From Achromobacter veterisilvae (lineage in GTDB: Bacteria > Pseudomonadota > Gammaproteobacteria > Burkholderiales > Burkholderiaceae_B), in assembly GCF_900496975.1 (NCBI RefSeq), contig NZ_UFQC01000021.1:1-64000 (forward strand): 64,000 bases of DNA. The letters are read 5' to 3'. Below the pieces are notes generated by a model. It saw only the letters and a program-made list of their open reading frames with translations. It searched no databases and had not been told where the DNA came from. Positions 27,754-37,741 of this stretch are shown here, piece after piece (the stretch's first letter is position 1; every line of letters starts with the position of its first letter). Both the position numbers and the translations under genes were made by a program.

Positions 27754-28509
27754 ATGGAAAATCGGTACGGAAAGCTTGCATCCTGGGTCTACAACCTGGA
27801 TAAGCCAGTCGGTCGGTCATTCGGGGATTTGGAGTACTACCGGCAGCGTCTCAGTCAGTGTGAAGGTCCAATTTTGGAGCCTGCAGTGGGCAACGGCCGA
27901 ATTTTTGTGCCGCTGCTCGAAGCCGGCTTTCCAATCGAAGGTTTCGATGCATCAGAAGAGATGCTTGATTATTGCCGGGACGAGTGTCGAAGTCGGAACA
28001 TTTCTGCGAGCCTGACACGGCAGACATTTGAAGCGTTCTCATACGACAAGAGCTTTGCCGCCATAATCATTCCGGCAGGATCACTGCAATTGATTACGGA
28101 TGCAACGCTAGCAGCGGCAGTGTTGAAACGGTTTTATCAATACTTGGTTCCCAATGGGAGGCTGATCGTAGACCTCGACTCGATTGAGGGTTTTTTTGGC
28201 CCCTCCGGTTCTATTCGTAGTTGGGTGACGGAGAAGGGTGATCTGTTGACGCTGACGGATCATCGGGTTGAAACCGATTACATAGCTCAGACGACACTTT
28301 CCCATCTCCGCTATGAGCATTGGCGGGATGGGAACTTGGTGGCGACGGAGCTTGACCTATTCAAGCTGCGTTGGTGGGGTGTCGAGGAGTTCACCCTCGC
28401 TTTGCGCGCTGCTGGTTTCATTGATGTGGTTGTGTCAGGCAGCTACCAGCACGGACGCTCCCCGCAAAAGGGCGACCAAATCATCAGCTTTGAAGCGCGG
28501 CGCCCTTAA
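27754..28509 (+). CDS. SAM-dependent methyltransferase (class I)
   Basis: A 251-aa methyltransferase with motif I ILEPAVGNGRIFVPLLE, an acidic residue after strand 2 (FDASEEML) and motif II/III-like AIIIPAGSLQLI, fitting the UbiE/Methyltransf_25-type group. The ATG at 27754 (AGGAG seven nt before) is preferred to an ATG 15 nt upstream. Its codon use is clearly less G/C-rich than that of guaA, so it was probably acquired. The substrate is unknown. Confidence 0.85.
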   Translation: MENRYGKLASWVYNLDKPVGRSFGDLEYYRQRLSQCEGPILEPAVGNGRIFVPLLEAGFPIEGFDASEEMLDYCRDECRSRNISASLTRQTFEAFSYDKSFAAIIIPAGSLQLITDATLAAAVLKRFYQYLVPNGRLIVDLDSIEGFFGPSGSIRSWVTEKGDLLTLTDHRVETDYIAQTTLSHLRYEHWRDGNLVATELDLFKLRWWGVEEFTLALRAAGFIDVVVSGSYQHGRSPQKGDQIISFEARRP

Positions 28510-28585
28510 GAGCATAACAATGTGATCTTTTCCTCCATGAAGGCGGCGGAGTCTTGGATTAACCCGTATTTCCCGGACAGTTTGG

Positions 28586-28660
28586 TTAAGGCACCTGAAC
28601 AGGGGTTCGATAGCCTGGACCCTGGTGGGCGCGCTGGCGGTTGTAGAAGACTTCCATGGA
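28586..28660 (-). mobile_element. Remnant of an IS3-type transposase (C-terminal end)
   Basis: Reading the minus strand gives EVFYNRQRAHQG then GYRTPVQVP and a TAA stop. This is the standard tail of DDE transposases of the IS3 class. Only about 24 codons survive; upstream, the frame runs into unrelated sequence and the 26-bp repeat at 28663-28688. No complete inverted repeats or target duplication were identified. Confidence 0.7.
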
Positions 28661-28662
28661 CA

Positions 28663-28688
28663 ACGCCAGCATGGCGGACGTGGCGGAG
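28663..28688. repeat. 26-bp exact repeat shared with 48814-48839 (copy 1)
   Basis: Twenty-six bases are identical, in the same orientation, to 48814-48839, where they encode LRHVRHAGV of the nuclease-helicase gene on the minus strand. Here they sit directly upstream of the IS remnant and outside any intact gene. Beyond the 26 bases the flanks do not match. Confidence 0.7.
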
Positions 28689-28832
28689 GGGGGGGGAAAG
28701 GTAGTCTAGCTCTTGACGTGATGGCAGTATCGGCTGCCCGTCATAGAACTTGCGATTCTGCCGAGCCTCTAACGTCGCTACGAGGAATTTGGCGGAATCG
28801 CTTTGCCCCTGCCGTTCAATGGCGCTCGCATT

Positions 28833-29786
28833 CTAGTTCCGCGGCACCTGCTGCACGCAGAGCGCCAGGCGCGCCTCGCCACCCCATGCCTGGAAGGCGT
28901 CCTTCGCGTTCTGGACGGTAGCGGCCTCCTTGGTGCTGTCATACGGGGCCGGCGCGTCTTTGAAGTAGATCCAGAGCACGCGTTTGGCGTCGACCTGGCC
29001 TTCGTACCGTTCGCCGCGCTGGATGGGGTCCTTGATGGCCAGGCCTGCCGCGAGTCTCGCCAGCGCGACGCTGCCTTCGCCTATTGCCGGCCCGGCGTCG
29101 CCAACCACAAACGGCACCGCAATACGCGTCTCTTTGTTGTAGGCAACGCCGAAGCTTCCCATTTTCACGCCCTGGGCCATGACTGAATCCGGAACGACGG
29201 CGGCGGGCACGCGCAGCGGATTGAGGTATCTTGATTAGTCCGCTGCGTCGGCGATGGCGTTATCCGCTAGCGCGGTGGGCGATACGTAGAAACCGGAGCC
29301 GTCTTTCTGGAGGACGGGGACGACCGACTTGATATTCCCGCCGTTGAGCTGGACTTGGTCCCGCCCCAAAACGCCAAACCACCTGATGATGCCGACGGAG
29401 GTGTCCTTCCAACCGGCCGCGCCGATGCGAGCGTAGTCGTCCATGAAGCGCCCCGTGCAAGTCGGATTGTCTTTTGAAGCGTTGTACGACGTGCCATCGG
29501 GTGCATAGGGCCGTCCGGCGTTGCACAAGTGAAGCAGGGCGCCAGCGCTTGCGTTTTTGGGGTGGTAGGCCCGCGCGTAGCCGTCGATGTTGATATTCAT
29601 GTTGGAGTAGGCGGCGATACCTCCATCCGCCAGCTTCCATGCCCGCGCCACTCCTCCGACATTCCTGAGTTTAGCCCCAGCGCAATCCTTCGCATGCGCT
29701 GCCGAAAGACCCAGCAGGTTGGCGAAGCCCAGTGTGGCGGCGAAAGTCAGCATCCGGGCAGCCCGAGAACCAACATCCCTTCCCAT
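28833..29786 (-). pseudogene. Chitosanase-like (GH75-type) exported protein interrupted by an in-frame stop
   Basis: One continuous reading frame of about 317 codons broken by a single TAA at 29235-29237. Upstream (183 aa) are a signal peptide (SAAHA-KD), NMNINIDGYARAYHP and a Cys-containing middle. Immediately after the stop, in the same frame, the protein resumes (SRYLNPLRVPAAVVPDSV) and carries VPFVVGDAGPAIGEGSVALAR, resembling the catalytic Asp/Glu region of GH75 chitosanases. The start has a GGAGGTGG site. Either a pseudogene by nonsense mutation or a read-through/split gene. The family call is moderate. Confidence 0.65.
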
Positions 29787-30242
29787 TTTCCACCTCCGGT
29801 TTGGCGACGAAGTCTTAGAAGAAGAGTCTGCTACACGCTTTGGATGCACGCCGGGAGGCGTTTCGGAATAATCGCGATCGCCCCAGGTTGCGCGGATACT
29901 CAGTGTCGAGGATATCTGGAGACCAAGCAAGCATATCGCTATGGCGAAAATCGGGAACGCTACGGAAGGTGGTTTCTCGGGGCCGTTGTCGCTCAGTTGA
30001 CAAGTGCGGGGACCATATTTCAATGACCGTGCCCGACGGCTGCTTTCTATCTCAATAAGCCGGGTCCATCGCCTCCGACACACTAGGGTTATCCGGGATT
30101 CTTTATGCTTAAAGTTTTGTGAAGAATGAGCGGCATAGGCAGGGCTGCCGCCGCGATGAGGCATCAAGGCGCATACACCGTGGTGCGGCACCTGACGCAC
30201 CGTACGCAGTATCGCGCGGTGGCGCCCTATAAGGAGATTCGC

Positions 30243-31226
30243 ATGCCGCTGCGTAGACATTGCCTGGCCATGATGATGCTGGCGCTGACTGGCTGGGCGA
30301 CGGGCAGCCATGCGCAAACCTCACCCCAGGCCTGGCCGGCCAAGCCGGTGCGCCTGGTCGTGGGGCTGGCCCCCGGCGGGCTGGTCGACGTGCTGGCGCG
30401 CACGGTGCAGCCGCATTTGGCCGAGGCCTTGAAGCAGACGGTTATCGTGGAAAACCGGGGCGGTGCGGGCGGCAACGTGGCGGGCGCCGAGGTTGTGCGC
30501 AACGGCGGAGACAACCATACCTTCCTGCTCAATCCTTCGACGACCGTATCGGTCAACCCGGTGATGTTCACCAGCATGCCGTTCGATCCGCAGCGGGACC
30601 TGCGGCCGGTCGCCTTGCTGGCCAACAGCCAGTTGTTCTTGTTCGTCCGGTCTTCGCTGGGCGTCGATACGCTGGAAGCGTTTGTCGAATACGCGCGCAA
30701 ACGGCCCGATCCGCTCAACTACGGTTCGGCCGGCAATGGCACGACGCCGCATCTGGCCGGCGAGCTGCTCAAGCAGGCGACCGGCATGCAGGCCACCCAC
30801 GCGCCATATCGCGGCGTGGCGCCGGCGATACAAGACCTGGCCGCGGGCCAGATCGACTTCGCGTTTGGACCGGCCACGGTCTTTCCCATGGTGCAGGCGG
30901 GCAAGCTGAAGGTGCTGGCGGTGGCGAGCCGGCAGCGGGCGGCCGTGGCGCCCGACATACGCACCTTTTCCGAGGTTGGCATCGACGGCGTTTTCGCGGA
31001 CAGCCTGTTTGGTGTGTATGCCGCCGCCGGCACGCGCGATGATGTGGTCGAACGCATGAATGGCGAAATCAACAAGGTGCTTGCACGGCCGGAGATCCAG
31101 ACGCGCTTCCTGGATGCCGGCGCCGAGGCGCTACCGCTGCGCGCGGCCGACTATGCCGCGCGCGTGCAGGACGAGAAGAAATTGTTCGCCCCGTTGATGA
31201 AGTCGTTGGGGCTGAAGGAACAGTAG
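30243..31226 (+). CDS. Bug-family solute-binding receptor (orphan)
   Basis: A 327-aa periplasmic receptor: signal peptide (GSHAQ-TS) and Bug motifs (LVVGLAPGGLVDVLARTVQP, VENRGGAGGN, APYRGVAPAIQDLAAGQID). Start ATG 30243 with AAGGAG upstream. No catabolic enzyme or membrane component adjoins it. The preceding 29787-30242 stretch is long and holds no gene I trust. Confidence 0.92.
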   Translation: MPLRRHCLAMMMLALTGWATGSHAQTSPQAWPAKPVRLVVGLAPGGLVDVLARTVQPHLAEALKQTVIVENRGGAGGNVAGAEVVRNGGDNHTFLLNPSTTVSVNPVMFTSMPFDPQRDLRPVALLANSQLFLFVRSSLGVDTLEAFVEYARKRPDPLNYGSAGNGTTPHLAGELLKQATGMQATHAPYRGVAPAIQDLAAGQIDFAFGPATVFPMVQAGKLKVLAVASRQRAAVAPDIRTFSEVGIDGVFADSLFGVYAAAGTRDDVVERMNGEINKVLARPEIQTRFLDAGAEALPLRAADYAARVQDEKKLFAPLMKSLGLKEQ

Positions 31227-31227
31227 T

Positions 31228-31269
31228 TGGGCGTCCAGGTGGTCAGTATGAACTGTTCCTGGACGCCCA
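31228..31269. terminator. 12-bp hairpin at the end of the Bug gene
   Basis: Perfect stem tgggcgtccagg / cctggacgccca with an 18-nt loop, starting right after the stop codon of the Bug gene, which is convergent with the TonB receptor. No T-run; a bidirectional or Rho-dependent end is plausible. Confidence 0.45.
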
Positions 31270-31381
31270 GAGTCGATGAGGCGCTGATCCTAGGTCGTCA
31301 GGACCTGGGACGCACCCCGATGCGCGAGGTCACCGGCCTGCCGTGCATGCAGCGGCCTTGAGGGCCCATGATCCAGATGCC

Positions 31382-33802
31382 TCAGAAGTCCACCGACGCC
31401 GACAGCATCACCGACCGCGGCGAACCCAGGCGCAGGTACCCTTCGGATGCCGACGACCAGTAGTCCTTGCCGAAGACGTTGTTGACCGTCGCGCGCAGCG
31501 TGACGGGATGGTCGAAGGCGCGGGTGGCGTAGCGCATGCCCACGTCCCAGCGCGTCCAGCCCGGTATGCGGCGGGTGTTTTCCAGATTCTGGTATTGCCA
31601 ACTGGTCGACAGCGCGCGGGCGGTCAGCGTCAGTCCCGGTGCGAACGACGGGTCCCATTCCATGCCGATATTGGCCATCCAGCGCGGCACTCCGACGGCG
31701 CTGTTGCCTTCGGTGTCGGGGGAGGCGGTGCGGGTCATCGTCGGCTGGATATACGTGACGCCGCCCAGCAGGCGCACTCCCCGGGCAAGCTCGCCGAAGG
31801 CATTCAGTTCAACGCCGCGGTTGCGTTGTTCGCCGCCCATGTCATAGCGCGTCACGCCGCCGCTGACCGTGGCCAGTCCGGAAGGTTGCTTGATCTGGAA
31901 CAGGCCGAGGGTGGTCGTGACCGAACCGAAATCGACCTTCACGCCGGCCTCGATCTGCTTGGTCTTGATGGGCGCGAAGATCTCGCCCGCATTGGCGGTG
32001 CCGGCCGGAGCGATGGGGCCGGCCGTCAGGCCTTCGATGTAGTTTGCGTACAGGGAAACGTCGCTCCACGGCTTGACCACCAGGCCGAACGCCGGGGTCA
32101 CGGCCGACTTGTCGTAGTTGGAGGTCTCCTGGCCCGTGGTGTAGCTGTAGTTCGTCGACTTCACTGTCTGATAGCGCACGCCCGCGGTGAGCTGGACGCG
32201 GTCATCGGCGAAGGACAGGGTGTCGGCCAGCGCGATTGTCGGAAGCTTCAGGAGCGAGGTGCGCGGCGGCGAACTCGACAGCCCGTCGGTGGACGGCTTG
32301 GGGATGTCGGCGGGGTCGTACAGATTGGACGGCGACAGGCCGTAGATGTAGTAGTCGTAATAGCCGGCGCGCTGTTCGAAGGTCGAATAGCTCAGGCTCA
32401 CTTCGTGTTTGACGGAGCCCGTGTTGAAGTTGCCGCGCGCGCCCCATACGCTGGAGACGTTCTGCTCCCAACTGGGCCAATAGTACGGACGCATCAGCAG
32501 TTCGCCGTTCTCGCCGACCACGATGGGGTCCGCGTACAGGTAGCGGTTGTTGCTGCGCCGGTAGCCCACGCCGCCGAATACGGTCAGTTGGGGGGTGATG
32601 TCGTACTCGGCGCGCAGTACGCCGTAGTTGTCGCGCGACTTGGAATAGCCCCAGTCGGGCGAATAGCCCTTGGAGGCATCGGGCGCGCGCGGCACCGGCA
32701 GGTGGTCGCCGAAGATCAGCACGCCCGAATCGCCCGGCGCGTCGATGTTGTTGGTCTGGTGTCCGGCGTCCAGCGAGACGCGCAGCTTGTCGCCGCGGTA
32801 GTCCAACCCGACGACGGCCGTTCCCATCTGATTGGATTGGTTCTGGACGGCCGTGTCGCCGTCGCGGTACGAGCCGTTGAAGCGGATGCCGAATTCGTTG
32901 TTCTCGCCGAACCGCCGGCCGATGTCGACCATGCCGCCGAAGCGGGAATCGGATTGATAGGTCGCGGTCAGGCGGGTCAGGGGCTCGTCGCCGGCGCGCT
33001 TGGGCACGACGTTGATGCCGCCGCCGACGCTGCCCCGGGGGCTCATGCCGTTCAAGAGGGCGGTGGGGCCCTTGAGCACCTCGACCCGCTCCACGCCATC
33101 CATCGCGATCGTGCGCAGCGGCAGCATGCCGTACAGCCCGTTGAAGGACACGTCCTGGTTGCGCACCGGGAAGCCGCGGATCTGGAATTCGTCGCCCGTG
33201 CCGGCAACGGAACCCTGGCCCTCGTTGACCGTTCGCACCGACGCGTCGTTGGCCAACACGTCGGCGATGGAGTTGGCCTGTTGGTTCTGGATCAGTTCCG
33301 AGGTGTAGCTGGCCATATTGAACGGCGTGTCCATCACGTCGCGTTCGCCCAGCAGGCCTACCCGGCCGCCGCGAGCGACCTGGCCGCCCGCGTAGGGTTC
33401 GGACAATTGCGGCCGGCCCGTCACCAGCACCGGCGCCAGCGTGGTCACGGCGGGGCTCTGGTCCGGCGCGGTCACTGCGAAGCCCCCGCCTGGCGCGGCG
33501 GCGCTGGACAGCCCGGACCCCGCCAGCAGGCGCGTCAAGGCTTCCTGCACCGTCATGCGGCCGGAGACCGCCGGCGCGCTGTGCGCCGCGACGCGCGCAC
33601 CGCCCGCCATGATGGGGGTATTGGTCTGGCGCGACAGCGCCGTCAGCGCCGTGTTCAGGGGCTGCGCGGGCAGGTCGATGCTGTAGAGCCGTTCGGACTG
33701 GGCCTGGGCCTGGGCGCTCGTGGGCGTGGCGGCCAGCGGCAGGCCGAGCGCGCCCGCCAGCGCCAGGACCAGCGCGGACCGGCGAATACCGGATTGGTGC
33801 AT
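31382..33802 (-). CDS. TonB-dependent siderophore receptor of the FecA type (with STN signalling domain)
   Basis: An 806-aa outer-membrane receptor: signal peptide, then an N-terminal STN signalling domain (about residues 38-115, YSIDLPAQPLNTALTALSRQ), a plug domain and a 22-strand barrel ending in the aromatic VMLSASVDF. The STN domain lets it signal to the anti-sigma factor when its siderophore is bound. The start at MHQSG was chosen for the signal peptide. Third gene of a FecI-FecR-FecA-like set. The ligand (ferric siderophore) is not identifiable. Confidence 0.93.
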   Translation of the reverse strand: MHQSGIRRSALVLALAGALGLPLAATPTSAQAQAQSERLYSIDLPAQPLNTALTALSRQTNTPIMAGGARVAAHSAPAVSGRMTVQEALTRLLAGSGLSSAAAPGGGFAVTAPDQSPAVTTLAPVLVTGRPQLSEPYAGGQVARGGRVGLLGERDVMDTPFNMASYTSELIQNQQANSIADVLANDASVRTVNEGQGSVAGTGDEFQIRGFPVRNQDVSFNGLYGMLPLRTIAMDGVERVEVLKGPTALLNGMSPRGSVGGGINVVPKRAGDEPLTRLTATYQSDSRFGGMVDIGRRFGENNEFGIRFNGSYRDGDTAVQNQSNQMGTAVVGLDYRGDKLRVSLDAGHQTNNIDAPGDSGVLIFGDHLPVPRAPDASKGYSPDWGYSKSRDNYGVLRAEYDITPQLTVFGGVGYRRSNNRYLYADPIVVGENGELLMRPYYWPSWEQNVSSVWGARGNFNTGSVKHEVSLSYSTFEQRAGYYDYYIYGLSPSNLYDPADIPKPSTDGLSSSPPRTSLLKLPTIALADTLSFADDRVQLTAGVRYQTVKSTNYSYTTGQETSNYDKSAVTPAFGLVVKPWSDVSLYANYIEGLTAGPIAPAGTANAGEIFAPIKTKQIEAGVKVDFGSVTTTLGLFQIKQPSGLATVSGGVTRYDMGGEQRNRGVELNAFGELARGVRLLGGVTYIQPTMTRTASPDTEGNSAVGVPRWMANIGMEWDPSFAPGLTLTARALSTSWQYQNLENTRRIPGWTRWDVGMRYATRAFDHPVTLRATVNNVFGKDYWSSASEGYLRLGSPRSVMLSASVDF

Positions 33803-33905
33803 TTCAACTCCGTCTATCGGGAAAATCGTCGCCCCCAATGGGCGGCCTATCGAGACAGAAGACGGATGAGGCGCCGAAATGGATACACCTCCGGCGAAAA
33901 AAATT

Positions 33906-34922
33906 TCAGCGCAGGCGCAAGACGACGTCGCCGTCGGCGCGCGTCTCCGCGCGCAGCGGCAGGATGGCTTCGAGCACACTCGAGGCGCTGTCGGCGTCGG
34001 CGCTGCGGAAACGGCCCGTCAGGCGCAGGGCGTTGACGGCCGGCCCGGCCGCGGTCAGGGGCCGGGTGCGGAAGGCATTGATCGCCGGCAGCGCTTCGTC
34101 CAGGCGCTGGTTGTCGAACCACAGCCAACCATTGCGCCACGCCGCCACGCTTTCCGGGTCGATGCGCCGGACAGGTTCGACCTCGCCGTCGCGCCAGGTA
34201 ACGGCGGTGTTGGCCCGCAAATCCAGGGAAGGTCCGCCGCGCGCCAGCGTGTACCAGCGGGCGTCGCGCGGCGCGGGATGGAAGCGGACGTGGCCTTCCT
34301 CGACGGCCAGCGACACGGCGCCGCCCCGGTCGCTGACGGTGAACACCGTGCCCACGACCTCGACCTCGCCGCCCCGGGTCCGGACCCGGAACGGGCGGCC
34401 GGCGTCGGGCGCCACGGTAAACAGCGCTTCGCCGTGGCTCAGTTCCACCACGCGTTCGTGCCGGTACAGGCTGACGGCAAGCCGGGTCTGGGCGCTGAGG
34501 TCGATCCGCGTCCCCAGGCCGCCGCCGTCGGCGCGGTCGGGCACCTGGGCCTGCGAGAGTTGGCCGGAGCCGGTTTCATAGGACGCCCGGTACAGGGGCT
34601 GGCGCCAGTACCAGCCCGTGCCGAGCAATGCGGTACAGGCGCCCGCCACGCCCCAGCCCAGCAGTGTCCGGCGGGACATTCCGCGGCTGGCGGCCAGCGG
34701 GATGTCCTGGGGAAAATGCTCGCGCATTTCCGGCGCGACCACGGCCAACAGCTTCCAGCGCCGGAGGGCCTCGAGGTAGGCCGTTTCGTGCTGGGGCGTA
34801 CGGGCGCGCCACGCCGCCAACCGCGAGGCGGCGTGGCGGGCGGCGCGTTCAGTCGCGATTTCCGATGTGGCGATCAGGCCGAGCGCCTGGTCGATGAGTC
34901 CCTCGTCGGGTACTTGCTGCAT
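33906..34922 (-). CDS. FecR-family anti-sigma regulator
   Basis: A 338-aa FecR/PupR protein: an N-terminal cytoplasmic DUF4880-type helical domain, one membrane segment (residues 88-105) preceded by a twin-arginine SRRTLL motif (83-88), and a periplasmic FecR domain with VEVVGTVFTVSDRGGAVSLAVEEG. FecR proteins relay the receptor signal to the sigma factor, and some are Tat-dependent, as the motif here suggests. The sigma gene ends 5 nt upstream. Confidence 0.92.
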   Translation of the reverse strand: MQQVPDEGLIDQALGLIATSEIATERAARHAASRLAAWRARTPQHETAYLEALRRWKLLAVVAPEMREHFPQDIPLAASRGMSRRTLLGWGVAGACTALLGTGWYWRQPLYRASYETGSGQLSQAQVPDRADGGGLGTRIDLSAQTRLAVSLYRHERVVELSHGEALFTVAPDAGRPFRVRTRGGEVEVVGTVFTVSDRGGAVSLAVEEGHVRFHPAPRDARWYTLARGGPSLDLRANTAVTWRDGEVEPVRRIDPESVAAWRNGWLWFDNQRLDEALPAINAFRTRPLTAAGPAVNALRLTGRFRSADADSASSVLEAILPLRAETRADGDVVLRLR

Positions 34923-34927
34923 GATGG

Positions 34928-35566
34928 TCAGTTGCCGTCGTCCGTGGCCGGATCGTACTTGGTTTGCGGGCGGTCGCTGGCGCCGTCGGAGCCGGTATCC
35001 AGGTGCAGGTTGCGCAGGGCGCGGGAGCAATCCAGCGTGCCGCGCACCAGGTGCTTGGCGACCGCCGCTTCCGTGATGCCCAACTGTTGCGCGATTTCTG
35101 CGCGGCTATGGCCGTAGGCCCGGTACAGCAGGAATACTTGCATCCGCCGCGGGGGCAGGGACGCCAGCACCGCGGCCACCCGTTCGGCCATCTGCCGATA
35201 CGACACGATCTGCTCGGCCGAGGGCGCGGTCCGGTCCGCTTCGAGCGGGGCGTGTTCGGCCAGCCAGGTCCGGGCGACCTTGCGGCGGCGCGCCTCGTCG
35301 ATGCAAAGGTTGTGGGCAATGCGAAAGAGTAGCCCGCGCGACGACTCCACGCCGGGGCCGTTCTTGCCGGCGTCATCCAGGCCGCTGGCGTAGGCGCGCT
35401 CGAAACTGGTCTGGGCAATGTCGGCGGCGTCGTCCGGATTGCGCAACTGGTAGCTCAGGTGCCGGTACAAGTCCCGGTAGTGGCTGAGCAGGTCGTCGAC
35501 GAATTCGCGCACTGCCGAGGCAGTGGCCGTCCGTTTGGCGGGATGGATCGGGGAGGGCGCTGACAT
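34928..35566 (-). CDS. ECF sigma factor of the FecI type
   Basis: A 212-aa extracytoplasmic-function sigma factor: region 2 (residues about 25-95, with LSYQLRNPDDAADIAQTSFERAY) and region 4 (about 125-180, LPPRRMQVFLLYRAYGHSRA). It should direct RNA polymerase to the promoter of the TonB receptor when the siderophore is present. First gene of the set, with a Fur-box-like site 55 bp upstream. Confidence 0.93.
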   Translation of the reverse strand: MSAPSPIHPAKRTATASAVREFVDDLLSHYRDLYRHLSYQLRNPDDAADIAQTSFERAYASGLDDAGKNGPGVESSRGLLFRIAHNLCIDEARRRKVARTWLAEHAPLEADRTAPSAEQIVSYRQMAERVAAVLASLPPRRMQVFLLYRAYGHSRAEIAQQLGITEAAVAKHLVRGTLDCSRALRNLHLDTGSDGASDRPQTKYDPATDDGN

Positions 35567-35620
35567 GGGGGCAAGAAAAACGCCGCCCCGGCCAGCGGAG
35601 CGTAATTAGGGGTCATATTC

Positions 35621-35639
35621 AAGAATGATTCCCATTATT
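35621..35639. promoter_or_regulatory. Fur-box-like site upstream of the sigma factor
   Basis: The 19-bp aagaatgattcccattatt matches 14 of 19 positions of the Fur consensus (as read on the minus strand). It lies 55 bp before the sigma-factor start, where Fe-Fur would repress the iron-uptake operon. Confidence 0.65.
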
Positions 35640-35748
35640 ATTTTTTTGCCGCGGGCCATGCAAGCAATCGTTTACCCTCGGGCCCCGATCGGGGCGGAAT
35701 GCGGCGTGCGCGCCACATCCGTGCAAAAGGTCGTCCGAGTTCGCCGGT

Positions 35749-36693
35749 TTAGCCAGCCGGTGCCAGCCCCAGCACCGTCTCCCAAGGCGGTTCGGTCGGA
35801 ATGACCTGGGCCATCATGTCGGCGAACACGCGTACGCGCGGCGACAGATGGCGGTTCTGCAGGTAGACCAGGTGGATGACCGGTCCGGGCGCCACGCAGT
35901 CGGCCAGCACCAGTTGCAGGCGGCCGTCCAGAACGGCCGGCGCGGCCACGAAGCTAGCCACGCGGGCAATGCCCGCGCCGTCGATCACCGCGTCCAGCAG
36001 GGCCTCGGCATTGTTCACATTCAGCGTGCCAGCCGGCGTGTATACGCAGCGCCGGCCTTCGTGCATGAACTCCCATTCGTGATAGCGGCCGGTCTGCGGC
36101 ACTACGTAGGCCAGGCAGTTGTGGTCGTCCAGGTCGGCGGGCGTACGCGGCGCGCCGCGCGCGGCCAGGTAGGCCGGGCTGGCGCAGGTAACGAAGGTGC
36201 TGCGCGCCAGCGGCCGGGCGATCAGGCGAGAGTCGGCAGGCGCGCCCACGCGCAGCGCGGCGTCGATGCCTTCCTCGGCAAGGTCGGGCGTGCGGTCGCT
36301 CAGGTCGACGTCGATGGTCAGGTCCGGATAGCGCTGCGTCAGCGCCGACAGCGAGGGCATGACGATATGCCGGCCCAGCCCGATGGGCGAATGCACGCGC
36401 AGCTTGCCGCGCGGCGACACGCTGGCGCGCGTCACCGCGGCCTCGGCCGATTCCAGGTCGGAAAGAATGTCGCGGCAGCGGCGGTAGAACATCTCGCCGT
36501 CGTCGGTCAGCGAAATGCTGCGCGTGGTGCGATTGAACAGCTTGACGCCCAGCCGATTCTCCAGCCGCGCCACGCTCTTACTGACCGCTGCGGTGGAAAT
36601 ACCCAGCCGGCGCGCCGCCGCTGTGAAGCCGCGCGCCTCGGCCACCCGCACGAAGGTGGAGATGTGATGCAGGTGCTCGGAAGATGACTGCAT
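35749..36693 (-). CDS. LysR-family regulator
   Basis: A 314-aa LysR protein ([23 protein letters not shown] through [16 protein letters not shown]). It is divergent from the racemase/Bug/SDR/isochorismatase operon, with about 160 bp between starts, and probably controls it. The effector is unknown. Confidence 0.9.
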   Translation of the reverse strand: MQSSSEHLHHISTFVRVAEARGFTAAARRLGISTAAVSKSVARLENRLGVKLFNRTTRSISLTDDGEMFYRRCRDILSDLESAEAAVTRASVSPRGKLRVHSPIGLGRHIVMPSLSALTQRYPDLTIDVDLSDRTPDLAEEGIDAALRVGAPADSRLIARPLARSTFVTCASPAYLAARGAPRTPADLDDHNCLAYVVPQTGRYHEWEFMHEGRRCVYTPAGTLNVNNAEALLDAVIDGAGIARVASFVAAPAVLDGRLQLVLADCVAPGPVIHLVYLQNRHLSPRVRVFADMMAQVIPTEPPWETVLGLAPAG

Positions 36694-36853
36694 GGCATCA
36701 ATACGGAAATGAATTCCCTATTTTAGCAATCATTGTTAACTTTAGGTTCATAGTGTTTTTTTCGTCGCCTGCTTTATCCCTGGCGCCCCCCTGCCTACAC
36801 TCCCGGCATTCGAAACCGGCGCTGCGCGCCACAAAATGACAAAGGAGACGGCA

Positions 36854-37711
36854 GTGAGCCACCATGACATCGCCGCGCGCCCCGCATCCCGCGAAGGCGC
36901 GATGAAGATCTGGTACCAAAGCTTGACACGGCCCGACGCTTGGCCAGCCTACAACGCGGCGCTGCACGACGTGCTGGAGGGGGCCAAGGATCCCGACACC
37001 GTGATCGAAGTGCACGGCATCGAGGCGCGCGGCGGCATCGGCGATCAATACCGCTACCTGGAATTCATTGAGGCCCAGGAGGTGCTATCCAATGTGGAGC
37101 GCGCCACACGCGAGGGCTTCGACGCCTTCCTGATCGGCAACATCGGCGACCCGGGCCTGCGCGAGGCACGCGAGATCGCCGCCATGCCGGTGCTGGGCCT
37201 GTGCGAAACCTCGTCGCACGTCGCGTGCATGATGGGCGGAAATTTTGCGCTGGTGACGGGCAATGCCAAGCACGCGCCGCGCATCGTCGAGAACGTCAAT
37301 AAATACGGCCTGGCAAGCCGCCTGGCCGGCGTACGTATGTTGACGGTGAACCGTCTGGTGGACCTGGATTTGGGCTTTTCGGACGAACAGGTCGGGCGCG
37401 CGCTGGTCGACCAATTCCTGGCCGCCGCGCGGGCCCATGCCGGGGATGGCGCCGAGGTCATCATTCCCGCCGTCGGTGTGCTGATGACGCTGCTGGCTCG
37501 CCACGGCGTGCACGAGGCCGCGCCCGGCATCCCCATCCTGAATGGGGTGACCACGCTGCTGAAGATGGGCGAGGCCGCCGTGCGCATGCGGCGCTCCATG
37601 GGCGGCGTGTGGACCTCGCGCCGCGCCATGTACGCCATGCCGCCGGCCGCGCAGTTGGATGAACTACGCGCGCACTACGGGCCTGTGTACCCGGCCGCGC
37701 CGCAGCCCTAG
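36854..37711 (+). CDS. Asp/Glu/hydantoin racemase-family protein lacking the second cysteine
   Basis: A 285-aa member of the Asp/Glu racemase superfamily (MKIWYQSLTRPDAW; LCETSSHVACMMGGNFALVTGN). These enzymes use two cysteines. The first is present (LGLCETS), but where the second is expected the protein reads IIPAVGVLM, so Cys is replaced. It may be a non-racemising lyase or isomerase (for example maleate-isomerase-like). Start: GTG 36854 has AAGGAG six nt before it; an ATG 18 nt earlier (36836) has none, while MKIWYQ at 36902 is another option. First gene of a catabolic operon. Confidence 0.8.
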   Translation: MSHHDIAARPASREGAMKIWYQSLTRPDAWPAYNAALHDVLEGAKDPDTVIEVHGIEARGGIGDQYRYLEFIEAQEVLSNVERATREGFDAFLIGNIGDPGLREAREIAAMPVLGLCETSSHVACMMGGNFALVTGNAKHAPRIVENVNKYGLASRLAGVRMLTVNRLVDLDLGFSDEQVGRALVDQFLAAARAHAGDGAEVIIPAVGVLMTLLARHGVHEAAPGIPILNGVTTLLKMGEAAVRMRRSMGGVWTSRRAMYAMPPAAQLDELRAHYGPVYPAAPQP

Positions 37712-37741
37712 AGGCTCGCCACGAATTCACAAGGAGACAAT

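Noticed and set aside
28561..28585. Possible terminal inverted repeat of the IS remnant
   Set aside because: No matching partner repeat was found near the other side, so the element boundary cannot be set.
29815..30003. 62-codon minus-strand ORF upstream of the chitosanase-like gene
   Set aside because: Basic, low-information composition, no ribosome site; likely chance.
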